Below, one piece after another: positions 7,815-19,527 of a DNA stretch of 64,000 nucleotides. The DNA is from Staphylococcus muscae. GTDB taxonomy: Bacteria; Bacillota; Bacilli; Staphylococcales; Staphylococcaceae. The position numbers and the translations under genes are program-made. Under the pieces are notes generated by a model, which saw nothing but the letters and a program-made list of their open reading frames with translations, ran no database searches and was not told where the DNA came from. Position 1 is the stretch's first letter. Every line of letters begins with the position of its first letter. The DNA lies in contig NZ_CP027848.1 in assembly GCF_003019275.1 (NCBI RefSeq), positions 124,001-188,000 on the forward strand, written 5' to 3'.

Positions 7815-9945
7815 AATTAAAAAAAATAAACTAGGAGCAGTCCTCCTGACAGTTGTACTTGGGCTGCTCTTTTTTTCATTGGTTTTAAGGTACAGTTATG
7901 TGATGTTATCTGGACAGTCATCAGGAGAAGATTTGATCATGCGTGCGAATCAGAAATATTTGGCACAATTAGATCAATCAGCTGAACGAGGAAAGATTTA
8001 TGATCGGAACGGTAAAATTCTAGCTGAAGATGTTGACCGTTTTCGACTCGCAGCAGTAATTGATAAACGTGCAAGTGAAGAATCGAAAGAACCAAGACAT
8101 GTCGTTGATAAGAAGAAAACAGCCAAACAACTCGCAAAAGTAATCGATATGTCAGAAAAAGATATCGAAAAACGACTAAAAATGAAAAAAGCTTTCCAAG
8201 TTGAGTTTGGTAAAGCGGGTCAAAATTTGACATATCATGATAAAGAAAAGATTGAAAATATGAATTTACCTGGGATTACGATGTACCCAGAAGTGCAAAG
8301 ATTCTATCCGAATGGTAACTTTGCTTCTCATTTAATTGGGATGGCACAAAAAGATCCAGAAACAGGGGAGTTAAAAGGCGCACTGGGTGTTGAAAAAATC
8401 TTTGATAGTTATCTGTCTGGAGAAAAAGGACATGCTTCTTATACAAAAGATATTTGGGGATACATTATTCCAAATTCTAAAAATGAAGTAGCACCTAAGC
8501 GGGGCGATGACGTACATCTGACTCTGGACTCAAATATTCAAGTGTTTGTAGAAGAAGCATTAGATGACATGGTAAAACGCTATGAACCTAAAGATCTATT
8601 TGCAGTAGTGATGGATGCGAAAACAGGTGAGATATTAGCATACAGTCAGAGACCGACGTTCAATCCTGAAACAGGTGAAGATTTCGGTAAAAAATGGGCA
8701 AACAACTTGTATCAAAACCTTTATGAACCGGGATCAACGTTCAAGTCGTACGGCCTTGCTGCAGCGATACAAGAAGGGAAGTTCAAACCGAAAGAAGAGT
8801 ATGAATCAGGTCACCGTGATATCCAAGGTTCACGCATTTATGACTGGAACAAAAAAGGTTGGGGCGACATACCAATGAGTTTAGGTTTTACCTATTCTTC
8901 AAATACATTGATGATGAAGCTTCAAGACCTTGTAGGTACAGATAAAATGCAGTCGTGGTATGAAAAATTTGGATTTGGTAAATCGACAGGAAGTTTGTTT
9001 GATAGTGAACAAAGCGGGAATATTGCATGGGAAAATGAACTGATGCAAAAGACAAGTGCTTTCGGACAATCAACAACTGTAACCCCGGCACAAATGTTAC
9101 AAGCGCAGTCAGCATTCTTCAATAAAGGGGAAATGGTGCGACCATACTTTGTTTCTTCTGTTATGAATCCAGTAACTGATGAAACATTTGTTGAAGGAAA
9201 GCGTAAAGTAACAGGGAAACCAATCACTCCTGAAACAGCTGACAAAGTAAAGGAAGAATTAGATAAAGTTGTAAATAGTAAAAAAAGTCATGCTTCACAA
9301 TATAAGGTGGAAGGCTATCGTGTTGCTGGCAAAACAGGAACGGCCCAAGTGGCTGATCCAGACAATGGTGGTTATGTGAAGGGCCCTAATCCGTACTTTG
9401 TAAGCTTTATGGGACATGCGCCAAGTAAAAACCCACGTGTTGTCGTCTATGCAGGTATGAGTCTTGCTCAGAAACGCGATCAAGAAGCGTATGAAATGGG
9501 TGTAAGTCGTGCATTTGTTCCGATTATGAAAAATACACTACAATATTTAAATGTTGGTGAAGAAAAACTGGATGAGAAAGTTACGATTCACAAAGTACCT
9601 GATGTAACAGGAAAATCAGTTGAAAAGGCAGAAAAAATACTGGCTGACAAGTCATTAAATCCGGTTATTATTGGTCAAGGTGAAAAAGTCGTCAATCAAA
9701 GTCCATCGTCTAGCACAAGATTATTACCGAACAGCCATGTGTTGTTATTGACAGACGGTGACCTTACGATGCCCGACATGACTGGTTGGACACGTGATGA
9801 TCTCGTTGCATTTGAATCTCTCACTGGCGTGAAATTAAAAGTGAGCGGAAGCGGATTCGTGACGTCACAATCTGTGGGCTTACAATCACCAATAGATAAG
9901 AAGACAGAGATTGAAGTGAAGATGAAATCTCAGGAAGAAGAATAA
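7795..9945 (+). CDS. pbp1: Division transpeptidase, penicillin-binding protein 1
   Basis: 716 residues. A basic N-terminus is followed by one membrane anchor (~12-38), then the class B PBP dimerisation domain (AERGKIYDRNGKILAEDV, ~63). The transpeptidase domain has the three penicillin-binding motifs: S314-TFK, SSN in TYSSNTLMM, and K513-TGT. Two C-terminal PASTA domains follow (KVPDVTGKSVEKAEKILAD and TMPDMTGWTRDDLVAFESL). PBP1 cross-links septal peptidoglycan with FtsW and is essential in S. aureus. The start at 7795 lies inside the end of ftsL, and the product is slightly shorter than the ~744-residue S. aureus enzyme. All catalytic motifs are intact. Confidence 0.96.
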   Translation: MAKRKIKIKKNKLGAVLLTVVLGLLFFSLVLRYSYVMLSGQSSGEDLIMRANQKYLAQLDQSAERGKIYDRNGKILAEDVDRFRLAAVIDKRASEESKEPRHVVDKKKTAKQLAKVIDMSEKDIEKRLKMKKAFQVEFGKAGQNLTYHDKEKIENMNLPGITMYPEVQRFYPNGNFASHLIGMAQKDPETGELKGALGVEKIFDSYLSGEKGHASYTKDIWGYIIPNSKNEVAPKRGDDVHLTLDSNIQVFVEEALDDMVKRYEPKDLFAVVMDAKTGEILAYSQRPTFNPETGEDFGKKWANNLYQNLYEPGSTFKSYGLAAAIQEGKFKPKEEYESGHRDIQGSRIYDWNKKGWGDIPMSLGFTYSSNTLMMKLQDLVGTDKMQSWYEKFGFGKSTGSLFDSEQSGNIAWENELMQKTSAFGQSTTVTPAQMLQAQSAFFNKGEMVRPYFVSSVMNPVTDETFVEGKRKVTGKPITPETADKVKEELDKVVNSKKSHASQYKVEGYRVAGKTGTAQVADPDNGGYVKGPNPYFVSFMGHAPSKNPRVVVYAGMSLAQKRDQEAYEMGVSRAFVPIMKNTLQYLNVGEEKLDEKVTIHKVPDVTGKSVEKAEKILADKSLNPVIIGQGEKVVNQSPSSSTRLLPNSHVLLLTDGDLTMPDMTGWTRDDLVAFESLTGVKLKVSGSGFVTSQSVGLQSPIDKKTEIEVKMKSQEEE

Positions 9946-9953
9946 AGTAGCTT

Positions 9954-9999
9954 GTGTAGGGAGTAGGACATCGCTGATTTTGAATGTTCTACTCCCACA
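9954..9999 (+). other. Hairpin between pbp1 and mraY
   Basis: GGGAGTAGGACAT pairs with ATGTTCTACTCCC (one G-U), extended by TGT/ACA, around a 13-nt loop. No T-tract follows, so it is more likely an RNA processing or stability element within the dcw transcript than a terminator. Confidence 0.55.
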
Positions 10000-10037
10000 G
10001 TTGAGTAAAAATATGACAAATCAAAAAGGAGACTATT

Positions 10038-11003
10038 ATGGCTATCATTAGCGCAATTATTGCATTTGTAATCACAGCAGTTTTAGTGCCAATCTTAATT
10101 CCAACATTGAAAAGAATGAAGTTTGGACAAAGTATTCGTGAAGAAGGACCGCAAAGTCACATGAAGAAAACAGGAACACCGACAATGGGCGGATTAACAT
10201 TCCTTATCGGTGCGATTGTAACAACGATTATTGCGAGTATTTTTGTTGAACCTGCAAGTCCATTGTTATTGCTACTTTTTGTAACGATTGGATTTGGACT
10301 CATCGGCTTTATCGATGATTATATTATTGTTGTTAAAAAGAATAACCAAGGGTTAACGAGCAAACAGAAATTTTTGGCACAAATTGCGATTGCGGTTATT
10401 TTCTTCATCGTTGCTAAAGGGTTTAATGCTGTTGAATTTTCAACAGATATTAACTTACCTTTCACAGATGCAACGATTCCGTTATCATATGCTTACGTGT
10501 TGTTTATTGTATTTTGGCAAGTTGGATTTTCAAATGCAGTAAACTTAACAGATGGCTTAGATGGTCTTGCAACAGGATTGTCTATTATTGGCTTTACGAT
10601 GTATGCCATTATGAGCTTTGTGTTAGACCAGCCAGCAATTGGGCTATTTTGTATTATCATGGTTGCTGCACTTGCAGGTTTCTTACCATATAATATCAAT
10701 CCTGCAAAAGTATTCATGGGTGACACAGGTAGCTTGGCACTCGGTGGTATTTTTGCAACAATCTCAATTATGTTGAATCAAGAGTTGTCATTATTATTTA
10801 TTGGTCTTGTTTTCGTACTGGAGACGCTTTCAGTGATGATTCAAGTGACATCATTCAAGTTGACTGGTAAACGTGTCTTCAAAATGAGTCCACTACATCA
10901 TCACTTTGAACTTGAAGGATGGAGTGAATGGAAAGTTGTGACAGTATTCTGGACAGTTGGTTTGATTACAGGCCTTATCGGTTTGTGGATTGGAGTGAGC
11001 TAA
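10038..11003 (+). CDS. mraY: Phospho-MurNAc-pentapeptide transferase MraY
   Basis: A 321-residue polytopic membrane enzyme with ten hydrophobic spans. It transfers phospho-MurNAc-pentapeptide to undecaprenyl phosphate, making lipid I. Visible catalytic motifs are the paired aspartates in IGFIDDYIIV, NLTDGLDGLATG (Asp in the third cytoplasmic loop) and the C-terminal MSPLHHHFELEGW histidine cluster. The early TPTMGG motif (~51) is also present. ATG 10038 follows AAAGGAG. Its TAA is immediately followed by the TTG start of murD with no gap. Confidence 0.98.
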   Translation: MAIISAIIAFVITAVLVPILIPTLKRMKFGQSIREEGPQSHMKKTGTPTMGGLTFLIGAIVTTIIASIFVEPASPLLLLLFVTIGFGLIGFIDDYIIVVKKNNQGLTSKQKFLAQIAIAVIFFIVAKGFNAVEFSTDINLPFTDATIPLSYAYVLFIVFWQVGFSNAVNLTDGLDGLATGLSIIGFTMYAIMSFVLDQPAIGLFCIIMVAALAGFLPYNINPAKVFMGDTGSLALGGIFATISIMLNQELSLLFIGLVFVLETLSVMIQVTSFKLTGKRVFKMSPLHHHFELEGWSEWKVVTVFWTVGLITGLIGLWIGVS

Positions 11004-12353
11004 TTGATTAACTATACTGGTTTAAAAGGTAAAAAAGTACTGGTACTTGGCATGGCGAAGAGTGGATACGAAGCAGGGAAGTTATTGCATCGACTCGGTG
11101 CAGATGTAACGATAAACGATGGTAAAGATCTGTCTCAAGATCCACATGCAAAAGATTTGGAAGCATTAGGGATTAATGTTGTAAGTGGATCGCATCCTAT
11201 CGCATTATTAGATGAAAGTCCAGTTATCGTGAAAAATCCCGGAATTCCATACAGTGTCCCTTTATTACAAGAAGCAAAAGCAAGAGGCTTGAAAATATTA
11301 ACTGAAGTTGAGTTGAGTTATTTAATTTCTGAAGCGCCTATCATTGGGATTACAGGAACGAATGGTAAAACAACAGTGACATCACTGCTTGGAGATATGT
11401 TTAATAAGAGTAGAGAAACAGGTCATTTAGCAGGTAACATTGGTTATGTTGCTTCAAAAGTTGCGCAAGATGTGCGTGCAGATGAGTATTTGATTACGGA
11501 ATTATCATCATTTCAATTGATGGGTATTGAACATTACAGACCACACATTGCGATTGTGACAAATATTTATGAAGCGCACATTGATTATCATGGTTCTGTG
11601 GAAGCTTATCAGGACGCCAAAAAGCAAATTTTCCGCAATCAAACGGAAAGTGACTATTTAATTTTTAACTATCAGCAACGTCATTTGATCAATCCTTCCG
11701 AGATTAAGTCAAATATTTTATATTTCTCAACAGATCAACCAGTTGACGGTATATATGTTGAAAATGATTATATTGTGTACAAAGGTATTCATTTGATTCA
11801 CTTAGATGATATTGTCTTGCCAGGTAAGCATAACTTAGAAAACATATTAGCAGCGACATTGGCAGCCATTTTATCAGGCGTATCAGTAGGTGCGATTATA
11901 CAATCGTTGACTACTTTTTCTGGCATTGCGCATCGCCTTCAATATATCGGTAATAACAAAACGAACAAATATTATAATGATTCTAAAGCGACAAATACAT
12001 TAGCTACACAATTCGCATTAAAGTCATTTACTCAGCCAATTATTTGGTTCTGCGGTGGATTGGATCGCGGTAATGATTTTGACGACTTGATACCATATAT
12101 GAACAACGTCCGTGTGATGGTAGCATTCGGTGAAACACAAGATAAATTTGTGAAGTTAGGCGAGAGTCAAGGTAAACTTGTTATTCGTGCAGTTGATGTC
12201 GTAGATGCTGTTGAGAAGATTCAAGATGTCATCGAACCGAATGATGTTGTACTGCTTTCTCCTGCATGTGCAAGTTGGGATCAATATGATACATTTGAGC
12301 AACGTGGTGACATGTTTACGGCTGCATTCCGCAGTCATTTGCCATCACATTAA
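11004..12353 (+). CDS. murD: UDP-N-acetylmuramoylalanine-D-glutamate ligase MurD
   Basis: 449 residues, the same length as S. aureus MurD, starting at TTG 11004 directly after the mraY stop. The start is supported by alignment of [20 protein letters not shown] with the known N-terminus. It adds D-glutamate to UDP-MurNAc-L-Ala using ATP in the cytoplasm. The Mur ligase P-loop is [13 protein letters not shown] (~113-125). Central motifs include [12 protein letters not shown] and [13 protein letters not shown], and the C-terminal domain carries YYNDSKATN and [12 protein letters not shown]. Use of TTG with no separate binding site suggests coupling to mraY. Confidence 0.98.
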   Translation: MINYTGLKGKKVLVLGMAKSGYEAGKLLHRLGADVTINDGKDLSQDPHAKDLEALGINVVSGSHPIALLDESPVIVKNPGIPYSVPLLQEAKARGLKILTEVELSYLISEAPIIGITGTNGKTTVTSLLGDMFNKSRETGHLAGNIGYVASKVAQDVRADEYLITELSSFQLMGIEHYRPHIAIVTNIYEAHIDYHGSVEAYQDAKKQIFRNQTESDYLIFNYQQRHLINPSEIKSNILYFSTDQPVDGIYVENDYIVYKGIHLIHLDDIVLPGKHNLENILAATLAAILSGVSVGAIIQSLTTFSGIAHRLQYIGNNKTNKYYNDSKATNTLATQFALKSFTQPIIWFCGGLDRGNDFDDLIPYMNNVRVMVAFGETQDKFVKLGESQGKLVIRAVDVVDAVEKIQDVIEPNDVVLLSPACASWDQYDTFEQRGDMFTAAFRSHLPSH

Positions 12354-12366
12354 GGATGTGGATGAA

Positions 12367-13260
12367 ATGACTGAAAAAAACCCAAAAGTTGATCAAACAT
12401 TTCTTAAAGAAAAGCGCCATCGTCAATTGAAAAAGCGCCGCCGCATTCAACTGGGCGTTGTATTAGGATTAATTTTAATTGTCATTGCTATTTTAGCCTA
12501 TATGTATACGCCTATAAGTCTTGTTAAACAGGTGAATGTACATGGCAATCATTATGTTGCAACAGAACGTATAAAAAAAGACTTAAAGCTCGACAAAGAG
12601 ACGAGAGTTTATTCATATGACAGTGGAAAAGCAGAAACACGCATCGAGACACACCCGCTCATCAAGGAAGCAAACATTCGAAAAGGGTTATTTGATTCGT
12701 TAGATATTCAAATTAAGGAACATAAAATCGTCGGAATTGTTACGGTAAAAGGCAAAGAAGTCCCTGTGATTGAAAATGGACGTATATTGAAGTCTTATAA
12801 CGAAGCCCTCCCGAATGAAGCGCCATATCTTCAAGGCTTCAAAGGAACGGAAAAACAAAAGCTCGTTGAAGCTCTTGAAAAAATGAATCGTACGACACGT
12901 GCACAAATCTCAGAAATTGTCTACGAGCCTAAGAAAAATCAGCCGCATTTAATTCGTCTGTACATGCGAGATGGTATTGAAGTACTCGGTAACACGAAAA
13001 CAATCGCACAGAAGTTAAAGTACTATCCGAGCATGTCTCAAGCGTTAGATAAGGATGAGTCAGGTCAGCTAAAAAGATCAGGCTATATTGACTTATCAGT
13101 AGGGGCGACATTTATCCCATACGACAATGATGAGAAGGGCAATGATGATTCAGCAAGTTCGCAACAAGTAGAGAACAAAACGCAATTAGAAGATGAAGCG
13201 AAAAATGAACTGCAAAAAGCATTGAATAAGATTAAAGAACGCGACCAAGAAGCGCAATAA
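12367..13260 (+). CDS. divIB: Cell division protein DivIB (FtsQ)
   Basis: The frame is open further upstream inside murD, but the natural start is ATG 12367 after AAGGATGTGGATG, giving 297 residues. The product has a basic cytoplasmic tail (to ~35), one membrane span (LGVVLGLILIVIAILAYMY, ~36-54), a POTRA domain (ISLVKQVNVHGNHYVATERI), the beta domain, and a disordered acidic/Gln-rich C-terminus. DivIB joins FtsL and DivIC in the septal peptidoglycan synthesis complex. It is shorter than S. aureus DivIB (~439 aa), which carries a longer N-terminal tail. The 228-bp gap to ftsA may carry a promoter: TATAAT at 13444-13449 with a poor -35. Confidence 0.93.
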   Translation: MTEKNPKVDQTFLKEKRHRQLKKRRRIQLGVVLGLILIVIAILAYMYTPISLVKQVNVHGNHYVATERIKKDLKLDKETRVYSYDSGKAETRIETHPLIKEANIRKGLFDSLDIQIKEHKIVGIVTVKGKEVPVIENGRILKSYNEALPNEAPYLQGFKGTEKQKLVEALEKMNRTTRAQISEIVYEPKKNQPHLIRLYMRDGIEVLGNTKTIAQKLKYYPSMSQALDKDESGQLKRSGYIDLSVGATFIPYDNDEKGNDDSASSQQVENKTQLEDEAKNELQKALNKIKERDQEAQ

Positions 13261-13464
13261 TGTCTGATGTGGTTGGGTGTGTAGTCACCCGATTTGAACG
13301 ATAGTTGACTCAGTTCAACAATGTAAAGCTTCATAAGATTCTGTTGATTGATGCACATGTCATTTTATTGTCGACTATTACTGGAAAAAAGTTAGATTTT
13401 CAATAGGTTTATAGTTCACATTAGTAGAGTGTTATTGTAAACTTATAATAGTGTAAATATGTAA

Positions 13465-14874
<1,410 letters not shown>

Positions 14875-14903
14875 TTGGCTACAAAGATTAGGAGGAAAAT
14901 TAA

Positions 14904-16064
14904 ATGTTAGAATTTGAACAAGGGTTTAATCATTTAGCGACACTTAAAGTTATCGGTGTCGGTGGTGGCGGTAACAACGCTGTAAACCGTATGATCGATC
15001 ACGGTATGAACAATGTTGAATTTATCGCAATTAATACAGACGGCCAAGCTTTGAACTTATCTAAAGCTGAGTCGAAAATTCAAATCGGTGAAAAATTAAC
15101 ACGTGGATTAGGTGCAGGTGCTAACCCTGAAATCGGTAAAAAAGCTGCAGAAGAATCACGTGAACAAATTGAAGATGCCATTCAAGGTGCTGATATGGTA
15201 TTCGTTACAGCTGGTATGGGTGGCGGTACTGGTACAGGTGCAGCACCAGTTGTAGCCAAAATCGCAAAAGAAATGGGTGCATTAACAGTAGGTGTTGTGA
15301 CACGTCCATTCAGCTTTGAAGGCCGTAAACGCCAAACACAAGCAGCTGCTGGTGTAGAATCTATGAAAGCTGCTGTGGATACATTAATCGTAATCCCTAA
15401 CGACCGTTTATTAGACATCGTTGATAAGTCAACACCAATGATGGAAGCTTTCAAAGAAGCGGATAACGTATTACGTCAAGGTGTACAAGGTATCTCTGAC
15501 TTAATCGCTGTATCAGGTGAAGTGAACTTAGACTTTGCAGACGTTAAGACAATCATGTCTAACCAAGGTTCAGCATTAATGGGTATTGGTGTATCTTCTG
15601 GTGAAAACCGTGCTGTTGAAGCAGCGAAGAAAGCCATTTCATCACCATTACTTGAAACATCTATTGTAGGTGCACAAGGTGTGCTGATGAACATTACTGG
15701 TGGAGAATCATTGTCATTATTCGAAGCACAAGAAGCAGCTGACATTGTTCAAGATGCAGCTGATGAAGATGTGAACATGATCTTCGGTACTGTGATTAAC
15801 CCAGAACTACAAGATGAGATTGTTGTGACTGTTATCGCAACTGGCTTTGAAGACAAACCATCTTCACAAGCACGCAAACAAGGTCATTCTGGTTTCGGAG
15901 CTAGTGCAACACAAACACCAGCTAAAGAATCTAACTTTGGTGGTTCAGCATCAGTTCAAGATAAAGAAGCTGACACAACACGTTCACACAGCACTGCTGA
16001 AGACGATATTCCAAGCTTCATCCGTAACAGAGAAGAACGACGCTCAAGAAGAACACGTCGCTAA
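14904..16064 (+). CDS. ftsZ: Cell division GTPase FtsZ
   Basis: 386 residues, ATG 14904 after AGGAGG. FtsZ is the tubulin homologue that forms the Z-ring. The N-terminal [15 protein letters not shown] motif and the tubulin signature [13 protein letters not shown] (~104-116) bind GTP, and the T7-loop [11 protein letters not shown] supplies the catalytic aspartate. A variable Gln/Ser-rich linker from ~320 leads to the conserved tail [20 protein letters not shown], which binds FtsA and SepF. Codon use is strongly biased, fitting high expression. The gene ends with a strong terminator. Confidence 0.99.
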   Translation: MLEFEQGFNHLATLKVIGVGGGGNNAVNRMIDHGMNNVEFIAINTDGQALNLSKAESKIQIGEKLTRGLGAGANPEIGKKAAEESREQIEDAIQGADMVFVTAGMGGGTGTGAAPVVAKIAKEMGALTVGVVTRPFSFEGRKRQTQAAAGVESMKAAVDTLIVIPNDRLLDIVDKSTPMMEAFKEADNVLRQGVQGISDLIAVSGEVNLDFADVKTIMSNQGSALMGIGVSSGENRAVEAAKKAISSPLLETSIVGAQGVLMNITGGESLSLFEAQEAADIVQDAADEDVNMIFGTVINPELQDEIVVTVIATGFEDKPSSQARKQGHSGFGASATQTPAKESNFGGSASVQDKEADTTRSHSTAEDDIPSFIRNREERRSRRTRR

Positions 16065-16132
16065 TCTTTGACGTCAATATAAATATGAGATTGCGAAGAA
16101 CATTTTTTGGCAATCGATACAGAATTTACGTA

Positions 16133-16187
16133 CGAAAGTGCTAGGGCAAATGTCATTACTTCATTGTCCTAGCATTTCGTTTTTCAC
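16133..16187 (+). terminator. Terminator of ftsZ
   Basis: CGAAAGTGCTAGGGCAA and TTGTCCTAGCATTTCG form a long stem with small mismatches, followed by TTTTTC. Confidence 0.85.
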
Positions 16188-16217
16188 GACAACAACGATC
16201 AGAAGGGAGTGATATGT

Positions 16218-17039
16218 ATGGAATTATTTGTTCAACGTGGACATTACCTATCTTATGAATCAGTGCTTAAGCAAGGCATTACACTTGGGTTTACGACGCG
16301 CCACGGTGGTGTTAGTTCTTACCCCAAAGATGCATTTAATATGGCGCGTTATATAGATGATGCACCAGAGAATATTACCCAACATCAAAATATTTTGGCA
16401 GAAGAGATAGGTATTTCTCGTCATCAGTGGGTCTTTCCAATTCAAACACACGGTCATACTGTTGTTGAAATTACAGCAGCTGATCAAGGTAAAAATATTG
16501 ATGAATTGTCGGATGATGTGCTGTATGGTGTAGATGGAATGTATACTTATGATATGGATACGGTATTAACAATGTGCTATGCCGATTGTGTCCCAATCTA
16601 TTTTTATAGTGCCAAACATCATTTTATCGGACTTGTTCATGCAGGTTGGCGTGGCACAGTACAACAAATTGTATATGAATTGATCAAACAATTTCCACAT
16701 GAGATGAGTGACTTACATGTCGTTATTGGACCTGCTACATCAAACGCTTATGAGATTAATGATGACATTCTGTCAAAGTTCAAACAACTTCCAGTAGATG
16801 TCACACCGATGATCGATACACGTGATAACGATAGGCATGGGATTGACTTGAAGCAAATTAACAAACAGCTTTGTATATATTATGGGATACCTGAAACCAA
16901 TATTTATTGTACTGAACATGCGACTTCAGAAGAGTTAGATCGTTTTTTCTCATATCGTGTTGAAAAAGGGAAAACAGGGTGCATGCTTGCCTTCATATCA
17001 CAATCTAGCGAAGGGGCGAAGAATCAAAATGTCAGTTAA
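16218..17039 (+). CDS. pgeF: Multicopper-like 'laccase-domain' purine nucleoside phosphorylase (YlmD/YfiH)
   Basis: Start chosen at ATG 16218 because GGGAG ends 8 bases upstream; an in-frame GTG at 16209 overlaps that site. The product is 273 residues. Family features are [11 protein letters not shown] (~21-31), the zinc ligands in HAGWRGT and CYADCVP, and [17 protein letters not shown]. The family (PgeF/YfiH) has purine nucleoside phosphorylase and adenosine deaminase activity, and in E. coli PgeF prevents misincorporation in peptidoglycan precursors. The position after ftsZ, ahead of yggS-sepF, is conserved. It overlaps the next gene by 11 bases. Confidence 0.92.
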   Translation: MELFVQRGHYLSYESVLKQGITLGFTTRHGGVSSYPKDAFNMARYIDDAPENITQHQNILAEEIGISRHQWVFPIQTHGHTVVEITAADQGKNIDELSDDVLYGVDGMYTYDMDTVLTMCYADCVPIYFYSAKHHFIGLVHAGWRGTVQQIVYELIKQFPHEMSDLHVVIGPATSNAYEINDDILSKFKQLPVDVTPMIDTRDNDRHGIDLKQINKQLCIYYGIPETNIYCTEHATSEELDRFFSYRVEKGKTGCMLAFISQSSEGAKNQNVS

Positions 17040-17703
17040 AGAGAATTTTAATGAAATTGAGAATACATTAAAACAACATATGTCAAATGATGCTGACGGT
17101 ACATTACCAAACGTGATTGCCGTTACAAAATATGTTACAATAGAGCGAGCTCAAGAAGCTTACGAAGCCGGACTGCGTCACTTTGGTGAGAATCGTCTTG
17201 AAGGTTTTTTAGAGAAAAAGGCCGCATTACCAGATGATGTAACGATGCATTTTATTGGTTCATTACAGTCACGAAAAGTAAAAGATGTCATTAATGAGAT
17301 TGATTACTTACATGCGTTAGATCGTAAAAGTTTGGCGAAAGAAATCAATAAACGTGCGGAACATGAAATTAAGTGCTTTGTACAAGTCAACGTATCAGGC
17401 GAGGCATCTAAACACGGTGTCAGTCTCGATGAAGTCTTGCCGTTTATTGAGATGCTTGAGATGTATGAACACATCCGTGTCATAGGATTAATGACGATGG
17501 CACCTTATACGGATGATGAAGCATATTTGAAATCAATATTTAAACAACTTAAACATAAACGTGATGAGATCCAGGCACAACATTTATCTCATGCTCCATG
17601 TACAGAACTGTCTATGGGAATGAGTAATGATTATGCTCTTGCAACAGAAGAAGGCGCAACATTTGTTAGGATCGGCACGCGTCTAGTAGGAAAAGAGGAG
17701 TGA
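17029..17703 (+). CDS. YggS-family pyridoxal-phosphate homeostasis protein (YlmE)
   Basis: 224 residues from ATG 17029; the frame is open upstream but that extension lies in the preceding gene. The PLP-binding lysine is in NVIAVTKYV (~28-36). Other family motifs are FGENRLEGF (~58), [14 protein letters not shown] (~82), [13 protein letters not shown] (~124), and the C-terminal [25 protein letters not shown]. The protein binds PLP without catalytic activity and controls vitamin B6 pools. It is 4 bases from sepF and shares its transcript. Confidence 0.94.
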   Translation: MSVKENFNEIENTLKQHMSNDADGTLPNVIAVTKYVTIERAQEAYEAGLRHFGENRLEGFLEKKAALPDDVTMHFIGSLQSRKVKDVINEIDYLHALDRKSLAKEINKRAEHEIKCFVQVNVSGEASKHGVSLDEVLPFIEMLEMYEHIRVIGLMTMAPYTDDEAYLKSIFKQLKHKRDEIQAQHLSHAPCTELSMGMSNDYALATEEGATFVRIGTRLVGKEE

Positions 17704-17707
17704 ACTC

Positions 17708-18274
17708 ATGGCAATTAAAGATTTGTTCAACGGGTTTTTTACAATTGAAGAAGAAGAGGATACGTTTGTAGAAGAACAAGAAGCACGTCAACAACAGCGT
17801 AAAGAGTCTGAAACAACACCAGCGACGAAGACTGCACCTGAGCGTCCACGTGCGATTCAATCAGTACCTAAAAAGCAACCAACACGTATCAAAACACCGA
17901 AGAACGAACGTTTACATCAAGTGCCGCAGCAATCGAATAATCAAGGACAGGGGAACGTGGTAAGTATGAATCAGTCGCAAGAAGTTGAACAAAATGGCAG
18001 CTCGAAAATGTGCTTGTTTGAGCCACGTGTGTTCTCTGACACGCAAGATATTGCAGATGAACTTAAAAATCGTCGTGCGACGTTAGTGAACTTGCAACGT
18101 ATCGACCAAGTGTCTGCAAAGCGTATTATCGACTTCCTTAGCGGGACTGTTTATGCGATTGGTGGCGATATTCAACGCGTGGGTGCGGATATTTTCTTAT
18201 GTACACCTGACAATGTAGAAGTTGCTGGTAGTATTACGGATCATATCGAATCAATGGAGACGCAATACGAATAA
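17708..18274 (+). CDS. sepF: Cell division protein SepF
   Basis: 188 residues from ATG 17708 after AGAGGAG. The N-terminal amphipathic segment [17 protein letters not shown] binds membrane. A low-complexity Q/P/T linker (~25-100) is followed by the SepF core ([20 protein letters not shown], then [20 protein letters not shown]), the dimer fold that stacks into rings. SepF bundles FtsZ filaments and anchors the Z-ring with or instead of FtsA. A binding site for yggT follows just after the stop. Confidence 0.97.
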   Translation: MAIKDLFNGFFTIEEEEDTFVEEQEARQQQRKESETTPATKTAPERPRAIQSVPKKQPTRIKTPKNERLHQVPQQSNNQGQGNVVSMNQSQEVEQNGSSKMCLFEPRVFSDTQDIADELKNRRATLVNLQRIDQVSAKRIIDFLSGTVYAIGGDIQRVGADIFLCTPDNVEVAGSITDHIESMETQYE

Positions 18275-18284
18275 GGAGATAAAC

Positions 18285-18578
18285 ATGAGTATAGAATTAT
18301 TACAAACGATTGTGCAATTCATTCTATTTGTCGTACGTATTTACTCAATTGGGATGATTATTTATATTTTCATGTCGTGGATACCTGGTGCAAGGGAAAG
18401 TATTGTCGGACAATATATGGCAAAATTATTTGAGCCATACTTAGCAATATTCCGCCGTTTTATTCCGCCATTAGGAGGCATGCTTGATCTATCACCGATT
18501 GTTGCATTTATCGTCTTGAATTTATTTTCTCGCGGTATCGTTGCGATTTATTATTTTATTGTCAATCAATTTTATTAA
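18285..18578 (+). CDS. YggT-family membrane protein (YlmG)
   Basis: 97 residues from ATG 18285, which follows AAGGAGATAAAC; the frame is open further upstream within sepF but lacks a site there. Two hydrophobic YggT segments are present: IVQFILFVVRIYSIGMIIYIF and LSPIVAFIVLNLFSRGIVAI, joined by the conserved SWIPGARES and FEPYLAIFRRFIPPLGG loop. The family is associated with division or membrane organisation in Gram-positive bacteria and chloroplasts; the mechanism is unclear. A terminator-like hairpin lies between it and ylmH. Confidence 0.9.
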   Translation: MSIELLQTIVQFILFVVRIYSIGMIIYIFMSWIPGARESIVGQYMAKLFEPYLAIFRRFIPPLGGMLDLSPIVAFIVLNLFSRGIVAIYYFIVNQFY

Positions 18579-18651
18579 TATAATGGCAACGTACATATAT
18601 GTATAGATGAATAATGATCTGAATAGATTCAATAGCGTTGCTTAAATAATT

Positions 18652-18692
18652 GATCCCGTGTTAGGACACCATGTCTTATTACGGGATTTTTC
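18652..18692 (+). terminator. Terminator or attenuator between yggT and ylmH
   Basis: ATCCCGT pairs with ACGGGAT, with inner AGGACA/TGTCTT pairing, followed by TTTTTCGC. Confidence 0.75.
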
Positions 18693-18722
18693 GCATGACG
18701 CTAACATCATGTTTGATAAGGA

Positions 18723-19502
18723 GTGTCTAAAATCGATATATATCAACATTTTAGGACGGAAGAACGTCCGATTATTGATAATTTGTTAGATAAAGTACGA
18801 ACAGCATCACAACAATATGCCCCTATTTTAACTTATTTTTTAGATCCGAGAAGTCAATATATTTTAGAAGTGATTGTGGGTAGTTTTCCGGATATGACTG
18901 TTCATTTTAATGGTGGGCCTAATGCAGAACGTTGTCGTGCAGTCATCGCCCCTGATTATTATGTTCCAGAAGAAGCTGATTATGAATTGACAGTGATTGA
19001 AGTAGATTATCCTGAGAAGTTTGTGACACTCGAACATCGGCATATATTGGGGACAATTATGTCACTGGGTATTGAACGAGAACAAGTTGGAGATATTATT
19101 GTAGGTGATCGAATTCAGTTTGTTTTGACAAATCAGTTAGAATCTTATATTATGATGGAATTAAGAAAGATTAAAGGTGCAACAGTCAAACTTCATATCG
19201 TTTCTTTGCAAGATATGGTACAATCTAAAGCGTACTGGCAAACAGTAGATGCGACTGTGAGTGCATTACGTCTCGATGTTGTATTGAAAGAAATGGTACA
19301 TAAATCTCGGACAATTGCGAAAGAACTAATACAGCGTAAACGTGTAAAAGTGAACCACACTGTGATTGAAGCAGTTGATTATCAATTAGAACAAGGCGAC
19401 TTATTATCCATACAAGGTTTTGGGAGAGCACGCATTACAGCAATTGGTGATCGTACAAAAAAAGATAAATTGAGAATAACCTATCAAACATTATTTAAAT
19501 AG
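18723..19502 (+). CDS. S4-domain RNA-binding protein YlmH
   Basis: About 259 residues. The N-terminal part (DIYQHFRTEERPIIDNL ... LTYFLDPRSQYI) and the C-terminal S4 domain (SALRLDVVLKEMVHKSRTIAKE ... KRVKVNHTVIEAVDYQLEQG, ~178-230) match YlmH, an RNA-binding factor that acts with RqcH in ribosome-associated quality control in B. subtilis. The start is uncertain: GTG 18723 overlaps the only AAGGAG (18718-18723), so initiation there is unlikely. ATC 18732 has a proper 8-base spacing in the same frame, but ATC is a rare start. No ATG occurs near. The gene precedes divIVA by 25 bases. Confidence 0.88.
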   Translation: MSKIDIYQHFRTEERPIIDNLLDKVRTASQQYAPILTYFLDPRSQYILEVIVGSFPDMTVHFNGGPNAERCRAVIAPDYYVPEEADYELTVIEVDYPEKFVTLEHRHILGTIMSLGIEREQVGDIIVGDRIQFVLTNQLESYIMMELRKIKGATVKLHIVSLQDMVQSKAYWQTVDATVSALRLDVVLKEMVHKSRTIAKELIQRKRVKVNHTVIEAVDYQLEQGDLLSIQGFGRARITAIGDRTKKDKLRITYQTLFK

Positions 19503-19527
19503 TGTATGATGGAGGAGGACACTTATC

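Noticed and set aside
12205..12366. N-terminal extension of divIB
   Set aside because: It lies wholly in murD in another frame; ATG 12367 gives the usual DivIB start.
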